Assembly: GCA_021648845.1 (NCBI GenBank)
Contig: JAKJHY010000001.1
Span: 310,001-374,000 of the forward strand
Reading direction: 5' to 3'
DNA length: 64,000 bases
Source: Mycobacterium sp. MBM
GTDB lineage: Bacteria; Actinomycetota; Actinomycetes; Mycobacteriales; Mycobacteriaceae
Positions within the stretch are counted from its first letter, which is position 1. Every line of letters starts with the position of its first letter. A program made the translations under genes and the position numbers. Shown piece after piece: positions 50,840 through 60,491 of the stretch. Under the pieces are notes generated by a model. That model was not told where the DNA came from and did no database searches. It worked only from the letters and a program-made list of their open reading frames with translations.

Positions 50840-52834
50840 ATGTCCCGCATGCACTATGTCGTTACCGGCGGTACCGGGTTTATCGGCAGCCGGGTCGTCG
50901 CCCGACTGCTGGCCCGCGACCCTGACGCCGAGGTCTCCGTACTGGTCCGGCGCGGGTCGCTGCACCGCTTCGAACGCTTGGCCACCGACTGGGGGCCACG
51001 GGCAAAACCACTGGTCGGGGATCTGACTGAGCCGGGGCTCGGCCTCGGAGACGACCTCGGCACTGCCGACCATGTGGTGCACTGCGCGGCCATCTACGAC
51101 ATGACCGTCGCCGAACCCCTGCAGTACGCCGCCAACGTCGAGGGCACCCGCGCGGTGATCGACCTGACCCGCCGCCTCGGCGCGACGCTGCATCACGTGT
51201 CGTCCATCGCGGTGGCCGGGGACTTCCACGGCGAGTACACCGAGGACGATTTCGACGTCGGCCAGAACCTGCCGACGCCCTATCACCGGACCAAGTTCGA
51301 GGCCGAACAGCTGGTGCGCGCCGACCCCGGCCTGCGGCACCGCATCTACCGTCCGGCCGTGGTGGTCGGTGACTCCCGCACCGGCGAGATGGACAAAGTC
51401 GACGGCCCGTACTACTTCTTCGGCGTGCTGTCCAAGCTCGCGGCGCTACCCAACCTGACCCCGATGGCGCTGCCGGACACCGGCCGCACCAATATCGTGC
51501 CGGTCGATTTCGTGGTCGACGCGATCGTGCATCTCATGCACATACCGGCCGCCGACGGACGGACCTTTCACCTGACCGCACCGAAAACCATTGGCCTGCG
51601 CGGCATCTACCGCGGTGTGGCCGGCGAGGCAGGGCTGCCCGCGCTGCGCTTCGCGGTGCCCGGGATGGCCGTGGCACCGGTGCTCAGAGCGACCGGGCGT
51701 GCCCGGGTGCTGCGCAATATGGCGGCCACCCAGTTGGGGGTGCCCGCCGAGATCCTCGATGTGGTGGATCTGGCGCCCACCTTCACCGCGAGCCGGACCG
51801 AAGCGGCGTTGCGCGGTACCGGGATCGAGGTTCCCGAATTCGGCTCGTACGCAGCGAAATTGTGGCGGTACTGGGCCGAACATCTCGATCCGGACCGGGC
51901 CCGCCGCGGCGACCCGGACGGTCCGCTGGTGGGCAGGCACGTCGTCATCACCGGCGCCTCCAGCGGTATCGGACGCGCCGCGGCGATCGCGGTGGCCCGT
52001 CGCGGTGCCACCGTGTTCGCGCTGGCGCGCAACGCCGCGGCGTTGGACGATCTGATCGGCGAGATCCGCGCCGAGGGCGGTGACGCGCACGCATTCACCT
52101 GTGACGTCACCGATTCCGGTTCGGTGGACCACACCGTCAAGGACATCCTCGGCCGGTTCGGCCACGTGGACTACCTGGTCAACAATGCCGGCCGGTCCAT
52201 CCGCCGCTCGGTATCGGCGTCGACCGACCGGCTGCACGATTACGAACGGGTGATGGCCGTCAACTACTTCGGCGCGGTGCGCATGGTGCTGGCGCTGCTG
52301 CCGCACTGGCGGGAACGACGCTTCGGACACGTGGTGAACGTGTCCAGCGCCGGCGTGCAGGCCAACAGCCCGAAATACAGTGCATACCTGCCCAGCAAGG
52401 CGGCGCTGGACGCGTTCTCCGACGTGGTGGGCACCGAGACGCTGTCGGATCACATCACCTTCACCAATATCCATATGCCACTGGTGAGCACACCGATGAT
52501 CGCGCCGTCGCGCCGGCTGAATCCGATCCCCCCGATCACCGCCGAGCATGCGGCGGCGATGGTGGTCCGCGGGCTCATCGAGAAGCCGGCCCGCATCGAC
52601 ACTCCACTGGGCACCCTGGCCGATCTGGGCACCTACTTCACGCCCAAACTGTCCCGGCGGGTCCTGCACCAGCTCTACTTGGGCTACCCGGACTCGGCCG
52701 CCGCCCGCGGCGAATCGGACCAAGAGCCCGTTCGGGAGCGCGTACCCCGCAGGCCGTCGCGCGCTCCGCGCACCGTGCGCGTGCCGCGGCCGGTCAAGCG
52801 TGCGGTGCGGGCGATTCCGGGTGTGCACTGGTAA
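50840..52834 (+). CDS. acrA1: Fused fatty acyl-CoA reductase (AcrA1-like)
   Basis: A 664-residue two-domain reductase. Residues 4-360 form an extended SDR/male-sterility domain (YVVTGGTGFIGSRVVARLL, HHVSSIAVAGDF, YHRTKFEAE). Residues 372-620 form a classical SDR (VVITGASSGIGRAAAIAVA, NNAGRSIRRS, VNVSSAGVQ and YLPSK). A basic C-terminal tail follows. The order acrA1-iunH-imuB-imuA' equals the region around Rv3391-Rv3395c, where this product is annotated as a multifunctional acyl-CoA reductase for fatty alcohol or aldehyde formation. ATG 50840 has GAGGA six bases upstream. Confidence 0.93.
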   Translation: MSRMHYVVTGGTGFIGSRVVARLLARDPDAEVSVLVRRGSLHRFERLATDWGPRAKPLVGDLTEPGLGLGDDLGTADHVVHCAAIYDMTVAEPLQYAANVEGTRAVIDLTRRLGATLHHVSSIAVAGDFHGEYTEDDFDVGQNLPTPYHRTKFEAEQLVRADPGLRHRIYRPAVVVGDSRTGEMDKVDGPYYFFGVLSKLAALPNLTPMALPDTGRTNIVPVDFVVDAIVHLMHIPAADGRTFHLTAPKTIGLRGIYRGVAGEAGLPALRFAVPGMAVAPVLRATGRARVLRNMAATQLGVPAEILDVVDLAPTFTASRTEAALRGTGIEVPEFGSYAAKLWRYWAEHLDPDRARRGDPDGPLVGRHVVITGASSGIGRAAAIAVARRGATVFALARNAAALDDLIGEIRAEGGDAHAFTCDVTDSGSVDHTVKDILGRFGHVDYLVNNAGRSIRRSVSASTDRLHDYERVMAVNYFGAVRMVLALLPHWRERRFGHVVNVSSAGVQANSPKYSAYLPSKAALDAFSDVVGTETLSDHITFTNIHMPLVSTPMIAPSRRLNPIPPITAEHAAAMVVRGLIEKPARIDTPLGTLADLGTYFTPKLSRRVLHQLYLGYPDSAAARGESDQEPVRERVPRRPSRAPRTVRVPRPVKRAVRAIPGVHW

Positions 52835-52857
52835 CAGGCCACACCTATCGTGGTGGC

Positions 52858-53910
52858 GTGACAGATGTGCGCCTGCCGGTGTTCGCCGATGTCGACACCG
52901 GGGTCGATGACGCGATGGCGCTGGCCTATCTGTTCGCCAGCCCGGACGCGCGCGTGGTCGGTATCGCGTCGACGGCCGGCAATGTCCCCGTCGAACAGGT
53001 GTCGATCAACAATCTCGGGTTGCTCGAACTGTGCGGGATAGACGACGTACCCGTCTCCGAAGGCGCCCCGGCGCCACTGAGCTCTGTGCTGCGCACCGCC
53101 GAGGACACCCACGGCCCCCAAGGGCTCGGCTACGCCCAGCTCCCGGCGGCCAATCGGTCGCTCACCCCGTATGACGCCGCCCACGCCTGGGTCGCTGCGG
53201 CCCGTGAACATCCCGGCGAACTGATCGGGTTGGTCACCGGCCCGCTGACCAACCTGGCGCTGGCGCTGCGACTGGAGCCCGCCCTGCCGCGGCTGCTGCG
53301 CCGGCTGGTGATCATGGGCGGCGCCTTCGACTATCGAGGCAACACCACGCCCGTCGCGGAATGGAATACCCATGTCGACCCGGAAGCATTCGCCGAGGTG
53401 TTCGCCGTCTGGGGCGCGGCGTGGGGTCTGAGCACGCCGACCCATTTACCGATCGTGTTGGGGCTCAACCTCACCGAGAACGCGGCCATGACGCCGTCGA
53501 TCCTGGGCCGGCTGGCCGCCGCCGCCGGCTCCCCGACGGTACAGCTGAGTGTGCTCGACGATCGAGGCACCCGGTCCGCGGCGGCCAATCCGCTGATCCG
53601 GGTGCTCGAAGACGCCATGCGCTTCTACTTCGAGTTCCACTTCGACCAGGGCGAGGGATATCTGGCGCACCTGCACGATCCACTCGCCGCGGCCGTCGCG
53701 CTGGACCCTGATCTGGTGCGCCACCGCGAGACGACCATCGACGTGGAGTTGACCGGCACCCTGACCCGCGCGATGACGGTCGCCGACTGGCGCGGCCACT
53801 GGGGCCGGGCCGCCAACGCCCGCGTGGGTGTCGAGGTGGATCCCGCGGTGTTCTTCGACCGGTTCATCGAGCGGGTCGGCGTGTTCGCCCGCGGGATCGG
53901 GCGCGCCTAG
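52858..53910 (+). CDS. iunH: Inosine-uridine preferring nucleoside hydrolase
   Basis: A 350-residue nucleoside hydrolase with the calcium and ribose-binding signature FADVDTGVDDAMAL (residues 8-21), IASTAGNVPVEQVSINN, LVTGPLTNLALALRL, IMGGAFDYRGN and AEWNTHVDPEAF, and the late histidine/aspartate in HLHDPLAAAVALDP. It hydrolyses purine or pyrimidine nucleosides for salvage. GTG 52858 is 23 bases after the acrA1 stop, so the two may be co-transcribed. It ends exactly where the convergent imuB gene ends (53910/53911). Confidence 0.95.
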   Translation: MTDVRLPVFADVDTGVDDAMALAYLFASPDARVVGIASTAGNVPVEQVSINNLGLLELCGIDDVPVSEGAPAPLSSVLRTAEDTHGPQGLGYAQLPAANRSLTPYDAAHAWVAAAREHPGELIGLVTGPLTNLALALRLEPALPRLLRRLVIMGGAFDYRGNTTPVAEWNTHVDPEAFAEVFAVWGAAWGLSTPTHLPIVLGLNLTENAAMTPSILGRLAAAAGSPTVQLSVLDDRGTRSAAANPLIRVLEDAMRFYFEFHFDQGEGYLAHLHDPLAAAVALDPDLVRHRETTIDVELTGTLTRAMTVADWRGHWGRAANARVGVEVDPAVFFDRFIERVGVFARGIGRA

Positions 53911-55530
53911 TTATTCATAGATGCCCTCCACATGCCATTGCCGTTGGCGATAACACAACAGCAGCGCCACGCCGACATGGTCACGGGTATCGACGACCAC
54001 CTGTGCACGAGCGGTCCGGCCCACCGGTTTGCGTTCGGGATCCCACCAGCGTTCGTCGACCGGCCATGGCCCGGTCCACCAGCTGATATCTCTCCCGTCG
54101 CTTCGCTCGCCCCTGAGATCCCCGCCGTGGCCCGCGGACACCAGGCGCACCGGGGCCGAGGAGAACAGTCCCCGACCCGTCACCCGCACCGGTTTGCCTT
54201 CAGCGTCAAGCACTTCCACCGGATCATCGAGCAACACCGCCGGAGAGGGTTCGGGTAACTGGCCCGGCCAGGGCTGATTCGGATCAGCCCGGGGTATCGG
54301 CTCATCCCCCAACGGAGTGAAGGTGATGCGCTCGGCCGGCCCACGGCCACCGCTGAGCACCGGCACCTGGACCGCTTCCAAGCCGAGCAGGCCCTGTACC
54401 CGCACCAGTGCCCGCCGGGCCCGTAACCGGTCGTCGTCGCCGGAGGACCCCCACAGCGGGAGCTGCAGCGCCCCGGCCGACACCACCTCGACCGGATGCA
54501 ACCGCAGCATGGTGATCGCCGCCGACACCCCGGCCGGGTCCACTCGCTCCAGCGCCCGCCGAGTCAGCCAGCCGTCCAGCTGCCAGCGCACCCGATCCGC
54601 GGTGGCGTCCTCGGTCAACGGTTCCGCGCAACGCCAAACCCGGTTCAACTCTTCACCATCGGCGGTGACGGCCTGGATGGCCAACCGGGTGCAGCCCACC
54701 CCGGCACCTTCCAGGCTGCGGTGCAGTTCACCGGCCAGCGAGCGGCCGGCGAAGGCCGCCGCATCCACCCGGTCGATCGGCGGATCACAGGTCATCACCG
54801 CATCGAGCTCCGCGGGAAGATCACGTCCCGACGGCCCGCGGTCGGGTTCCCCGCGGGCAAACCGATGGGCGAGAAGAGCGTCCGCACCGAACCGGGATAC
54901 CACATCGGTGCGCGACAACTCGGCGAACTGCCCGATGGTGCGAATTCCCATCCGCCACAACAGATCTGACAGCTCTTCTCGGCCTGGACCGGAAAGACTG
55001 GGCTCGGTGGCCAACTGCCGGACGGACAACCCGGACAGGAACGCCGCATCCCCGCCCCGCTCGATGATGCGCCCCGCCCGCGCGGCGAACACCGCGGTGG
55101 ACAACTGATCGGCGACGCCGGTCTGACATTCGGCGCCGGCCGCGGCCACCGCGTCGACCAGCCGTTCGGCGGCCTCCTGTTCCGAGCCGAAATAACGGGA
55201 TGCACCTCGGACCGAGACCACCAGCAGTCCCGGCCGCAACACCTCGGCCCGCGGTACCACCTCGTCCACCGCCGCGGTCACACCCTCGAAGTGCCGGGCA
55301 TCGCGCGCCGGATCGGCGGTGACGACATGCAGTTGCGGGCACCGTGCCTGCGCCTCCCGGCGACGCAGCCCGCGCCGCACCCCGACCGCTCGCGCCGCCG
55401 CCGAACAGGCGATGACGCGGTTGGCCAGGGTGACAGCGACCGGGTCGGTGGCTGCCAGGCCTGCGGTGGCCGCGGCGGCCACCGCAGGCCAATCCATACA
55501 CCACAGCGCGAGCACCCGGGTCATCGTCAC
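53911..55530 (-). CDS. imuB: ImuB, catalytically atypical Y-family polymerase-like mutasome subunit
   Basis: A 539-residue ImuB/DinP-like protein. The N-terminal part follows the Y-family polymerase palm/finger layout ([33 protein letters not shown]) but lacks the catalytic acidic triad of active polymerases. The little-finger region is followed by the clamp-binding motif QLPLWG, as in M. tuberculosis ImuB. In mycobacteria ImuB bridges the beta clamp, ImuA' and the mutagenic polymerase DnaE2 in SOS mutagenesis. GTG 55530 overlaps the imuA' stop (GTGA); ATG 55524 is an alternative. dnaE2 is not in this window. Confidence 0.95.
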   Translation of the reverse strand: MTMTRVLALWCMDWPAVAAAATAGLAATDPVAVTLANRVIACSAAARAVGVRRGLRRREAQARCPQLHVVTADPARDARHFEGVTAAVDEVVPRAEVLRPGLLVVSVRGASRYFGSEQEAAERLVDAVAAAGAECQTGVADQLSTAVFAARAGRIIERGGDAAFLSGLSVRQLATEPSLSGPGREELSDLLWRMGIRTIGQFAELSRTDVVSRFGADALLAHRFARGEPDRGPSGRDLPAELDAVMTCDPPIDRVDAAAFAGRSLAGELHRSLEGAGVGCTRLAIQAVTADGEELNRVWRCAEPLTEDATADRVRWQLDGWLTRRALERVDPAGVSAAITMLRLHPVEVVSAGALQLPLWGSSGDDDRLRARRALVRVQGLLGLEAVQVPVLSGGRGPAERITFTPLGDEPIPRADPNQPWPGQLPEPSPAVLLDDPVEVLDAEGKPVRVTGRGLFSSAPVRLVSAGHGGDLRGERSDGRDISWWTGPWPVDERWWDPERKPVGRTARAQVVVDTRDHVGVALLLCYRQRQWHVEGIYE

Positions 55531-56261
55531 CCGCCGGCTGCGATACGCGGCCGCCCGGGAATCCGGCTCCTGGTCCGGGTGTCCAGTCGAACCCGTCCGA
55601 TCCGTCCCCGACCGGGAACCGCGACCCCACCGGAGCCGACCATCTCATAGCCGCAGACCCTGGCATCCAGCCGAGCCGAAGCCCCGTGCCAATCACCGCC
55701 GGTGACCAGCAGCGTGCACCCCTTCTGCCGGGCCCGGGCGGTCACGGCCCGCGCCCTGCTCATCGGTACCGATCGACCGCCCAGCGCCAGCACCACCAGA
55801 TCCAGACCGTCCAGGAGAACCGCGGCCACCTCCACCGGATCGGTGCCGGGATAGGGAATCACCGCCAGCCTGCTCAGGTCGGCACCCATCTCCACGGCCG
55901 CCATCAAACCGACATCGGGCTGCCCGACGATGGCCGCGTGCTCACCCTCGGCGGTGGCCGCGGCCACCATCCGAAGCGCCAGCGATCTGGCCCCGGACAG
56001 TACCGCCACCGTCCCGCGGGGCAACAGCTGAGAAGGCGGGCCGGACACCGATGGTTCCGGCAACTCGCCGACAGCCGGGCCGATCGGCGAATCCAGGGTT
56101 TTCAGCAAAGTTTCCGAGGCTGAAATCGGGCCACCGCCGACGGCTTTGGGCAGCCCCGGGACCGCCATTCTCCCGGAGACCTCGGCTATTCTCTTCCGGA
56201 GCTGTTCTACCTGCTCAGTACGCTCTTTCCGATGCCGTTCCAGGTCCATCGCCGCCGTCAC
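55527..56261 (-). CDS. imuA': ImuA', RecA-like accessory mutasome protein
   Basis: A 244-residue ImuA'-type protein: an N-terminal coiled-coil-like helix ([22 protein letters not shown]), then a RecA-fold core with [21 protein letters not shown] in place of a true Walker A, and [10 protein letters not shown]. The C-terminal basic part ([20 protein letters not shown]) is used for interaction in the family. GTG 56261 has GGAGG seven bases upstream. It begins 37 bases downstream of a perfect LexA box, so the imuA'-imuB operon is DNA-damage inducible. Confidence 0.93.
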   Translation of the reverse strand: MTAAMDLERHRKERTEQVEQLRKRIAEVSGRMAVPGLPKAVGGGPISASETLLKTLDSPIGPAVGELPEPSVSGPPSQLLPRGTVAVLSGARSLALRMVAAATAEGEHAAIVGQPDVGLMAAVEMGADLSRLAVIPYPGTDPVEVAAVLLDGLDLVVLALGGRSVPMSRARAVTARARQKGCTLLVTGGDWHGASARLDARVCGYEMVGSGGVAVPGRGRIGRVRLDTRTRSRIPGRPRIAAGG

Positions 56262-56297
56262 AACAGCACCTCCAGCATCACTCGAAACAGACGCGCT

Positions 56298-56313
56298 TCG
56301 AACATGTGTTCGA
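56298..56313. promoter_or_regulatory. LexA (SOS) box
   Basis: TCGAAC-ATGT-GTTCGA, a perfect match to the mycobacterial/actinobacterial SOS box TCGAAC-N4-GTTCGA, 36 bases upstream of the imuA' start. It predicts repression by LexA and induction by DNA damage. Confidence 0.95.
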
Positions 56314-56547
56314 TGTCTCGAGTAAACACCTCAGCGCACCTGACCGTCAAGCGGAGGTAGGCGGGCAGAATCGACGTCACAGATCGGTCATGAGCCGGCT
56401 TGCGCTAAGGGAATGCACTGATAGTGGCGCTGCGTTACAGTTTCTGACACCAGATCCCGCCTACCGAATGGGACTGCTGCACACGGATTTCGCAAGCCAC
56501 CGCGAAGGCCGGATATCCACCAATTTGAGCAACAGTAAGGACCGAAC

Positions 56548-56802
56548 ATGGCATCAAATCGTCAGACTCGTCGTCGGATCTCGGCAGCGGTTGGCGGTGC
56601 CGCCATCATCGCGATGATCGGCTTCACCGCGGCCTGCAGCAGTGACAGCGACAAGCCCGAAGAGCCGACCACCACGACCACCACCACCACCGAGTCGTCG
56701 CTGACCCCGACCGAGAAGTCGATCAACCCCACCGGCGGTAACGTCTTCACTCCCCCGGTCACGGCACCTCAGCCGACCTTCGACCCGCAGCAGAACGACT
56801 GA
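56548..56802 (+). CDS. Small secreted lipoprotein, Thr-rich
   Basis: An 84-residue protein. After a basic n-region (ASNRQTRRRIS) comes a hydrophobic helix with a lipobox ending GFTAAC, so the mature protein would be lipid-anchored at Cys30. The remainder is disordered: an acidic patch, eight consecutive threonines, and a proline-rich end. A comparable small membrane protein (Rv3395A) occupies the equivalent place next to imuA' in M. tuberculosis. Its role is unknown. It is followed by a strong terminator. Confidence 0.82.
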   Translation: MASNRQTRRRISAAVGGAAIIAMIGFTAACSSDSDKPEEPTTTTTTTTESSLTPTEKSINPTGGNVFTPPVTAPQPTFDPQQND

Positions 56803-56821
56803 GCGACACCTTTCGAGAACG

Positions 56822-56850
56822 GGGCGGGTCCGAGATTTTCGGACCCGCCC
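56822..56850 (+). terminator. Rho-independent-type terminator
   Basis: A perfect 12-bp stem GGGCGGGTCCGA (56822-56833) and TCGGACCCGCCC (56839-56850) with loop GATTT, 19 bases after the lipoprotein stop, followed by a T/C-rich run. Confidence 0.85.
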
Positions 56851-56867
56851 TCAGTTCTTCTGGAACC

Positions 56868-58469
56868 ATGAGAACGGTGCTCGCACGCTCACTGACGGCC
56901 CTGCTCCTCATCGGAGCGTTGGTGGTCGCGGATCTGTATGCCGACCGGGACCGACCGGATGCCTCGCTCATCGGAGGCCCCTACGCGTCCCTGCTGGACG
57001 CGTCGACCGATCTCGGGCCGGCCCGCGAAGAGCGCATCGAATTCACCGCCACCCTCACCGACCAATCCCGGCCGACCCTGCTGATGGACTGGGCGCAGGA
57101 CCAATCGCTGTCGGTGCGCTGGCGCCCCGGTGATGACTGGGTCATCGTCGAGGGATCCCCCGCCGCCGTCGAGGATGCGTTCGACGTCTCGGTGCGCGAC
57201 TATCGAGGCCGCAAGGGGCAACTCTTCTACGCCTCACCGCATCAGCCGTCGGTACCCGAACAGCTGCGCAACGAGGTATCCGAGATCGGCCGGATCCTCA
57301 GCTACACACCGCATCACATGTCCCGACCCGACCACATCCGCCTCGACGTCCCCGACCAGGGGCTGGCCCCTGACGCGCTGCTGAACACCTACAACGCCGA
57401 CGATCTGGCCAGGGACGGTTTCACCGGTCGGGGTGTCACCATCGTGATCTTCGCCTTCGACGGGTTCCGGCAATCCGACCTGGACATGTTCACCCGCACA
57501 TTCGGCCTGCCACAGTTCACCCCCGAGATCGTCGGCGGATCGCCCGGCGAACCGCGCGGCGAACTGTCGATGGATCTCCAAGTGGCACATGCGATTGCCC
57601 CCGATGCCCGCAAGATCGTGGTCAACGCCCGGCCCACCGTCGAAGGTGGCGGCGGCTACCGCAAGATCGGCGAGATGCTCGAGGAGACCGACCGCCGGTT
57701 CCCCGGTGCGGTCTGGAGTTTCTCGATCGGCTGGGGCTGCGACAAACTCATCACCGCCGCCGACCTCGCCCCGGTGCGGTCCGCGCTGCGCACCGCCCAG
57801 TCCCACGGCACCACCGCCTACAACGCCAGCGGCGACCTTGCCGGCATGGAATGCCGTGGCGGACAAGACTGGTCGTCACCACCGAGCGAACAGGACATCG
57901 GCCTCGACTCGATCGCGTCGCTGCCGGAGATGACCAGCGTCGGCGGCACCACCCTGTCCACCGATGCCGATGGGTCATGGGTGTCCGAGCAGACCTGGTT
58001 CGACGTCCCGCTGTCCCAGGGCACCGGCGGCGGCGTTTCGGCACTCTTCGACATGCCGCCGTGGCAACGGGCCGCCGCATCTGCGATCGCACCCGAACGC
58101 CACAACGGCAAGCGCATGACACCGGACATCGCCGCGGTGGCCGACCCGTTCACGGGTGTGAAGATCGTGCTCAACGATCAGATCGTCGTCGGTGGCGGCA
58201 CCTCGCAGTCCGCACCCATCTGGGCCGGGCTCACCGCGGTGATGAACCAGTACCTTCTCGAGAACGGCGACGCACTGATCGGCGATATCAACCCGTTGCT
58301 GTACCGCATCGCGCAGGGCGCACCGCGGCCCGCGTTCCGTGATGTGACCCTGGGTGGCAACGCCGTCGACAACGCCGGGCCCGGCTACGACCTGGTCACC
58401 GGTCTCGGCACCCCGGATATCGACAATCTGGTCCGCAATCTCCAGATCGCACAGCGGGTGGGTGCCTGA
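56868..58469 (+). CDS. S53-family (sedolisin) serine protease, membrane-anchored
   Basis: A 533-residue sedolisin. An N-terminal hydrophobic helix (residues 5-22, LARSLTALLLIGALVV) acts as signal or anchor. A prodomain follows (to about 165). The catalytic domain has the Glu/Asp pair in GELSMDLQVAHAIAP, the oxyanion aspartate in NASGDLAG and the nucleophile in GGGTSQSAPIWAGL. The calcium site is DVTLGGNAVDNAG with GYDLVTGLGTPD. It acts outside the membrane, probably at acidic pH. The stop shares a base with the next ATG (TGATG), so it is co-expressed with the zinc-ribbon membrane protein, a likely partner or substrate. Confidence 0.93.
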   Translation: MRTVLARSLTALLLIGALVVADLYADRDRPDASLIGGPYASLLDASTDLGPAREERIEFTATLTDQSRPTLLMDWAQDQSLSVRWRPGDDWVIVEGSPAAVEDAFDVSVRDYRGRKGQLFYASPHQPSVPEQLRNEVSEIGRILSYTPHHMSRPDHIRLDVPDQGLAPDALLNTYNADDLARDGFTGRGVTIVIFAFDGFRQSDLDMFTRTFGLPQFTPEIVGGSPGEPRGELSMDLQVAHAIAPDARKIVVNARPTVEGGGGYRKIGEMLEETDRRFPGAVWSFSIGWGCDKLITAADLAPVRSALRTAQSHGTTAYNASGDLAGMECRGGQDWSSPPSEQDIGLDSIASLPEMTSVGGTTLSTDADGSWVSEQTWFDVPLSQGTGGGVSALFDMPPWQRAAASAIAPERHNGKRMTPDIAAVADPFTGVKIVLNDQIVVGGGTSQSAPIWAGLTAVMNQYLLENGDALIGDINPLLYRIAQGAPRPAFRDVTLGGNAVDNAGPGYDLVTGLGTPDIDNLVRNLQIAQRVGA

Positions 58470-60388
58470 TGAGCGCCCCCGGCATGGTGGAGTGCCAGGT
58501 CTGCCAGATCGACGTTCCCGCCGGCGTCTATTGCGGACTCTGCGGCGTCCCACTGGCCGATCACAAACGCGGTGACGGGCCGCACTGGCTGCGTGCCCGC
58601 GCCTTCAGCGCCGCCCCCGGACAGCGCCTGCTCACCCCGTCGCTGACCAGTTCACTGTTCCCGCATCTGGCACCGCGGTCACGCAAGGTGTTCCTGATGG
58701 GCCTCATCCTGCTGGCGGCGGCTCTGACCGTGGGCACCGTCCTGCGCATGCCGGCCGCGCTCATCGCCGTGGCCTCCCTCGGCATCCCCATGCTGTTCGC
58801 GCTGTACCTCCGCGAATCCGGGGTGTCGCGGGACATCCCACGCAGCACGCTGATCCTGACGGTCGCGCTCGGGGTGGTACTCGGTGTCGGCTGGGTGCTG
58901 TTGACCGGCGCGGCCGTGGCGCGGGCCTACGGTGTCCCGCTGGGCGCCGGGATCGCGGGCGGACGCATCCTGCGCGACGGTATCGGGGTGCCGGTCGGCA
59001 GCATGCTGCTGATGCTCGTACCTGCGCTGGTGTCCAGGATCGGTTGGCGCGGCAACCGGGAATCCTTGGACGGCTACGCCATCGGCGCGCTGGGGGCACT
59101 GACGTTCACCGCCGCCGCCACCCTGACCCGGCTGGCACCGCAATTCAGCACCGGGATGATCAACCGGGTCCGTCCGATGGACGGGCTGTTGGTGGAGGCC
59201 GGAATCCGCGGTATCGCCATGCCACTGACCGCCGCGGCGGTCGGCGGACTGATCGGCACCGCGCTGTGGTTCACCAGACCGCCCACCAAGGTCAACAAGA
59301 ACCGCGGCTTCGTGCGCGGCACCCTGATCGTGATCGCCGTCGTGGTGATCGCCGTGTACGCCGGGCTCGGCCTGCTCGACGTGGCCCGCTTCCCCCAGTG
59401 GCTGCAACTGGCCGGGCACCTGACGCTGACCGCACTCGCCCTGCTCGCCCTGCGGATCGGCCTACACCTGGCCCTGCTGCACGAGACGCAGGACGAGATC
59501 CGTACCGATGAACCGATCCTGTGCGTCGAGTGCGATCACGTCGTGCCCGACGCGCCGTTCTGTGCGTACTGCGGCGCCGCCATGCACGCCTCATCACGCC
59601 GATCGCGCCGGATTCTGCGCGATGACCGCCCGATCCGGCTCGCCGAGGAACCCGCGACCGGGGAGATCGTGGTGGGCCTCAAACCCGGCTACTCACTGCA
59701 CGCGGGCACCTACGAAGCGCTCCAGCCGCCGAAGACGTCGTTCCGCAAGGTGGCGTTGGTGTTGGGCATCGCGGTCGTCGTGCTGGCCGGCGCCCTGGTC
59801 GGGCTGTCCGGGCTGATCTCGAAACCGGCCCCCAAATACATCTGCCCACCCGACTGCGGGAGCCCGCCGATGAACCGCGCGGTGGAGATCAATCCCCGGT
59901 TCACCTCCGCGGACGGGGCGTTCTCGGTGTCCTATCCGGTGGAGGGCGCCGCGTACCAGATCTCCAAGCACGACAACGGCATCACCGCCGTACTGCAGGC
60001 GGGCGACGGCGGAACGATGCAGCTGTTCAGCCGCCCGGCGGCGGGGCGTACTCCGAAGGAGATCGCGGTGGATCTGGTGAACGAGACGTTCCCGGACACC
60101 AAGACCGCCTACGAGATCCCGAACACGATGGTCGGATACCAACACGGCTATGGCCTGGCCGCCGACCTGTGGCCGCAAGGGGCGATGAGCAGTTCGACCC
60201 GGATGCGGGTGATCGTGATGGTCGCCGTCAAGAACGACTTGGCCTTGATCGCCGGCGCCGTCGGGCCGTACCGGGCGTTCGGTCCGGATTTCGGTTCCGG
60301 AAAGCCGTCGGCGGCCAACCTGCAGCTGGCGCTGGATATGGGCAAGTACGTCAACAGTTTCAGCTGGCGCGGCGACCCGCCGCGGTAA
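58469..60388 (+). CDS. Multi-pass membrane protein with two zinc ribbons
   Basis: A 639-residue protein of unknown function. It begins with a zinc ribbon (CQVCQ...CGLCG, about residues 10-27), then seven to eight membrane helices (about 72-345). A second cytoplasmic zinc ribbon follows (CVECD...CAYCG, about 352-370). A last helix (about 430-450) leads to an extracellular C-terminal domain with CPPDCG and a beta-rich lipoprotein-like fold (SADGAFSVSYPVEG). Coupled to the sedolisin gene. The two-ribbon layout suggests a membrane sensor or scaffold; no enzyme motif is evident. Confidence 0.75.
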   Translation: MSAPGMVECQVCQIDVPAGVYCGLCGVPLADHKRGDGPHWLRARAFSAAPGQRLLTPSLTSSLFPHLAPRSRKVFLMGLILLAAALTVGTVLRMPAALIAVASLGIPMLFALYLRESGVSRDIPRSTLILTVALGVVLGVGWVLLTGAAVARAYGVPLGAGIAGGRILRDGIGVPVGSMLLMLVPALVSRIGWRGNRESLDGYAIGALGALTFTAAATLTRLAPQFSTGMINRVRPMDGLLVEAGIRGIAMPLTAAAVGGLIGTALWFTRPPTKVNKNRGFVRGTLIVIAVVVIAVYAGLGLLDVARFPQWLQLAGHLTLTALALLALRIGLHLALLHETQDEIRTDEPILCVECDHVVPDAPFCAYCGAAMHASSRRSRRILRDDRPIRLAEEPATGEIVVGLKPGYSLHAGTYEALQPPKTSFRKVALVLGIAVVVLAGALVGLSGLISKPAPKYICPPDCGSPPMNRAVEINPRFTSADGAFSVSYPVEGAAYQISKHDNGITAVLQAGDGGTMQLFSRPAAGRTPKEIAVDLVNETFPDTKTAYEIPNTMVGYQHGYGLAADLWPQGAMSSSTRMRVIVMVAVKNDLALIAGAVGPYRAFGPDFGSGKPSAANLQLALDMGKYVNSFSWRGDPPR

Positions 60389-60426
60389 TTCCCCCGTATG
60401 CGGGCTGGACCACACAACGCCAAATG

Positions 60427-60462
60427 TTGACATTGACAAATGTCACCAATTGAAGGTGTACT
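60427..60462 (+). promoter_or_regulatory. Promoter and palindrome before the lipR-like operon
   Basis: Two TTGACA hexamers lie at 60427-60432 and 60433-60438; the second pairs with TGTACT (60457-60462) over an 18-bp spacer. TGACA-AA-TGTCA (60434-60445) is an inverted repeat overlapping the -35, a likely operator. Confidence 0.6.
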
Positions 60463-60491
60463 CATCGGACGCTCGCCCAACGGAGGTCCGA

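Noticed and set aside
51446..52828. A 460-codon antisense frame opposite acrA1
   Set aside because: acrA1 has two complete SDR domains on the plus strand; the antisense product is low-complexity His/Arg-rich sequence.
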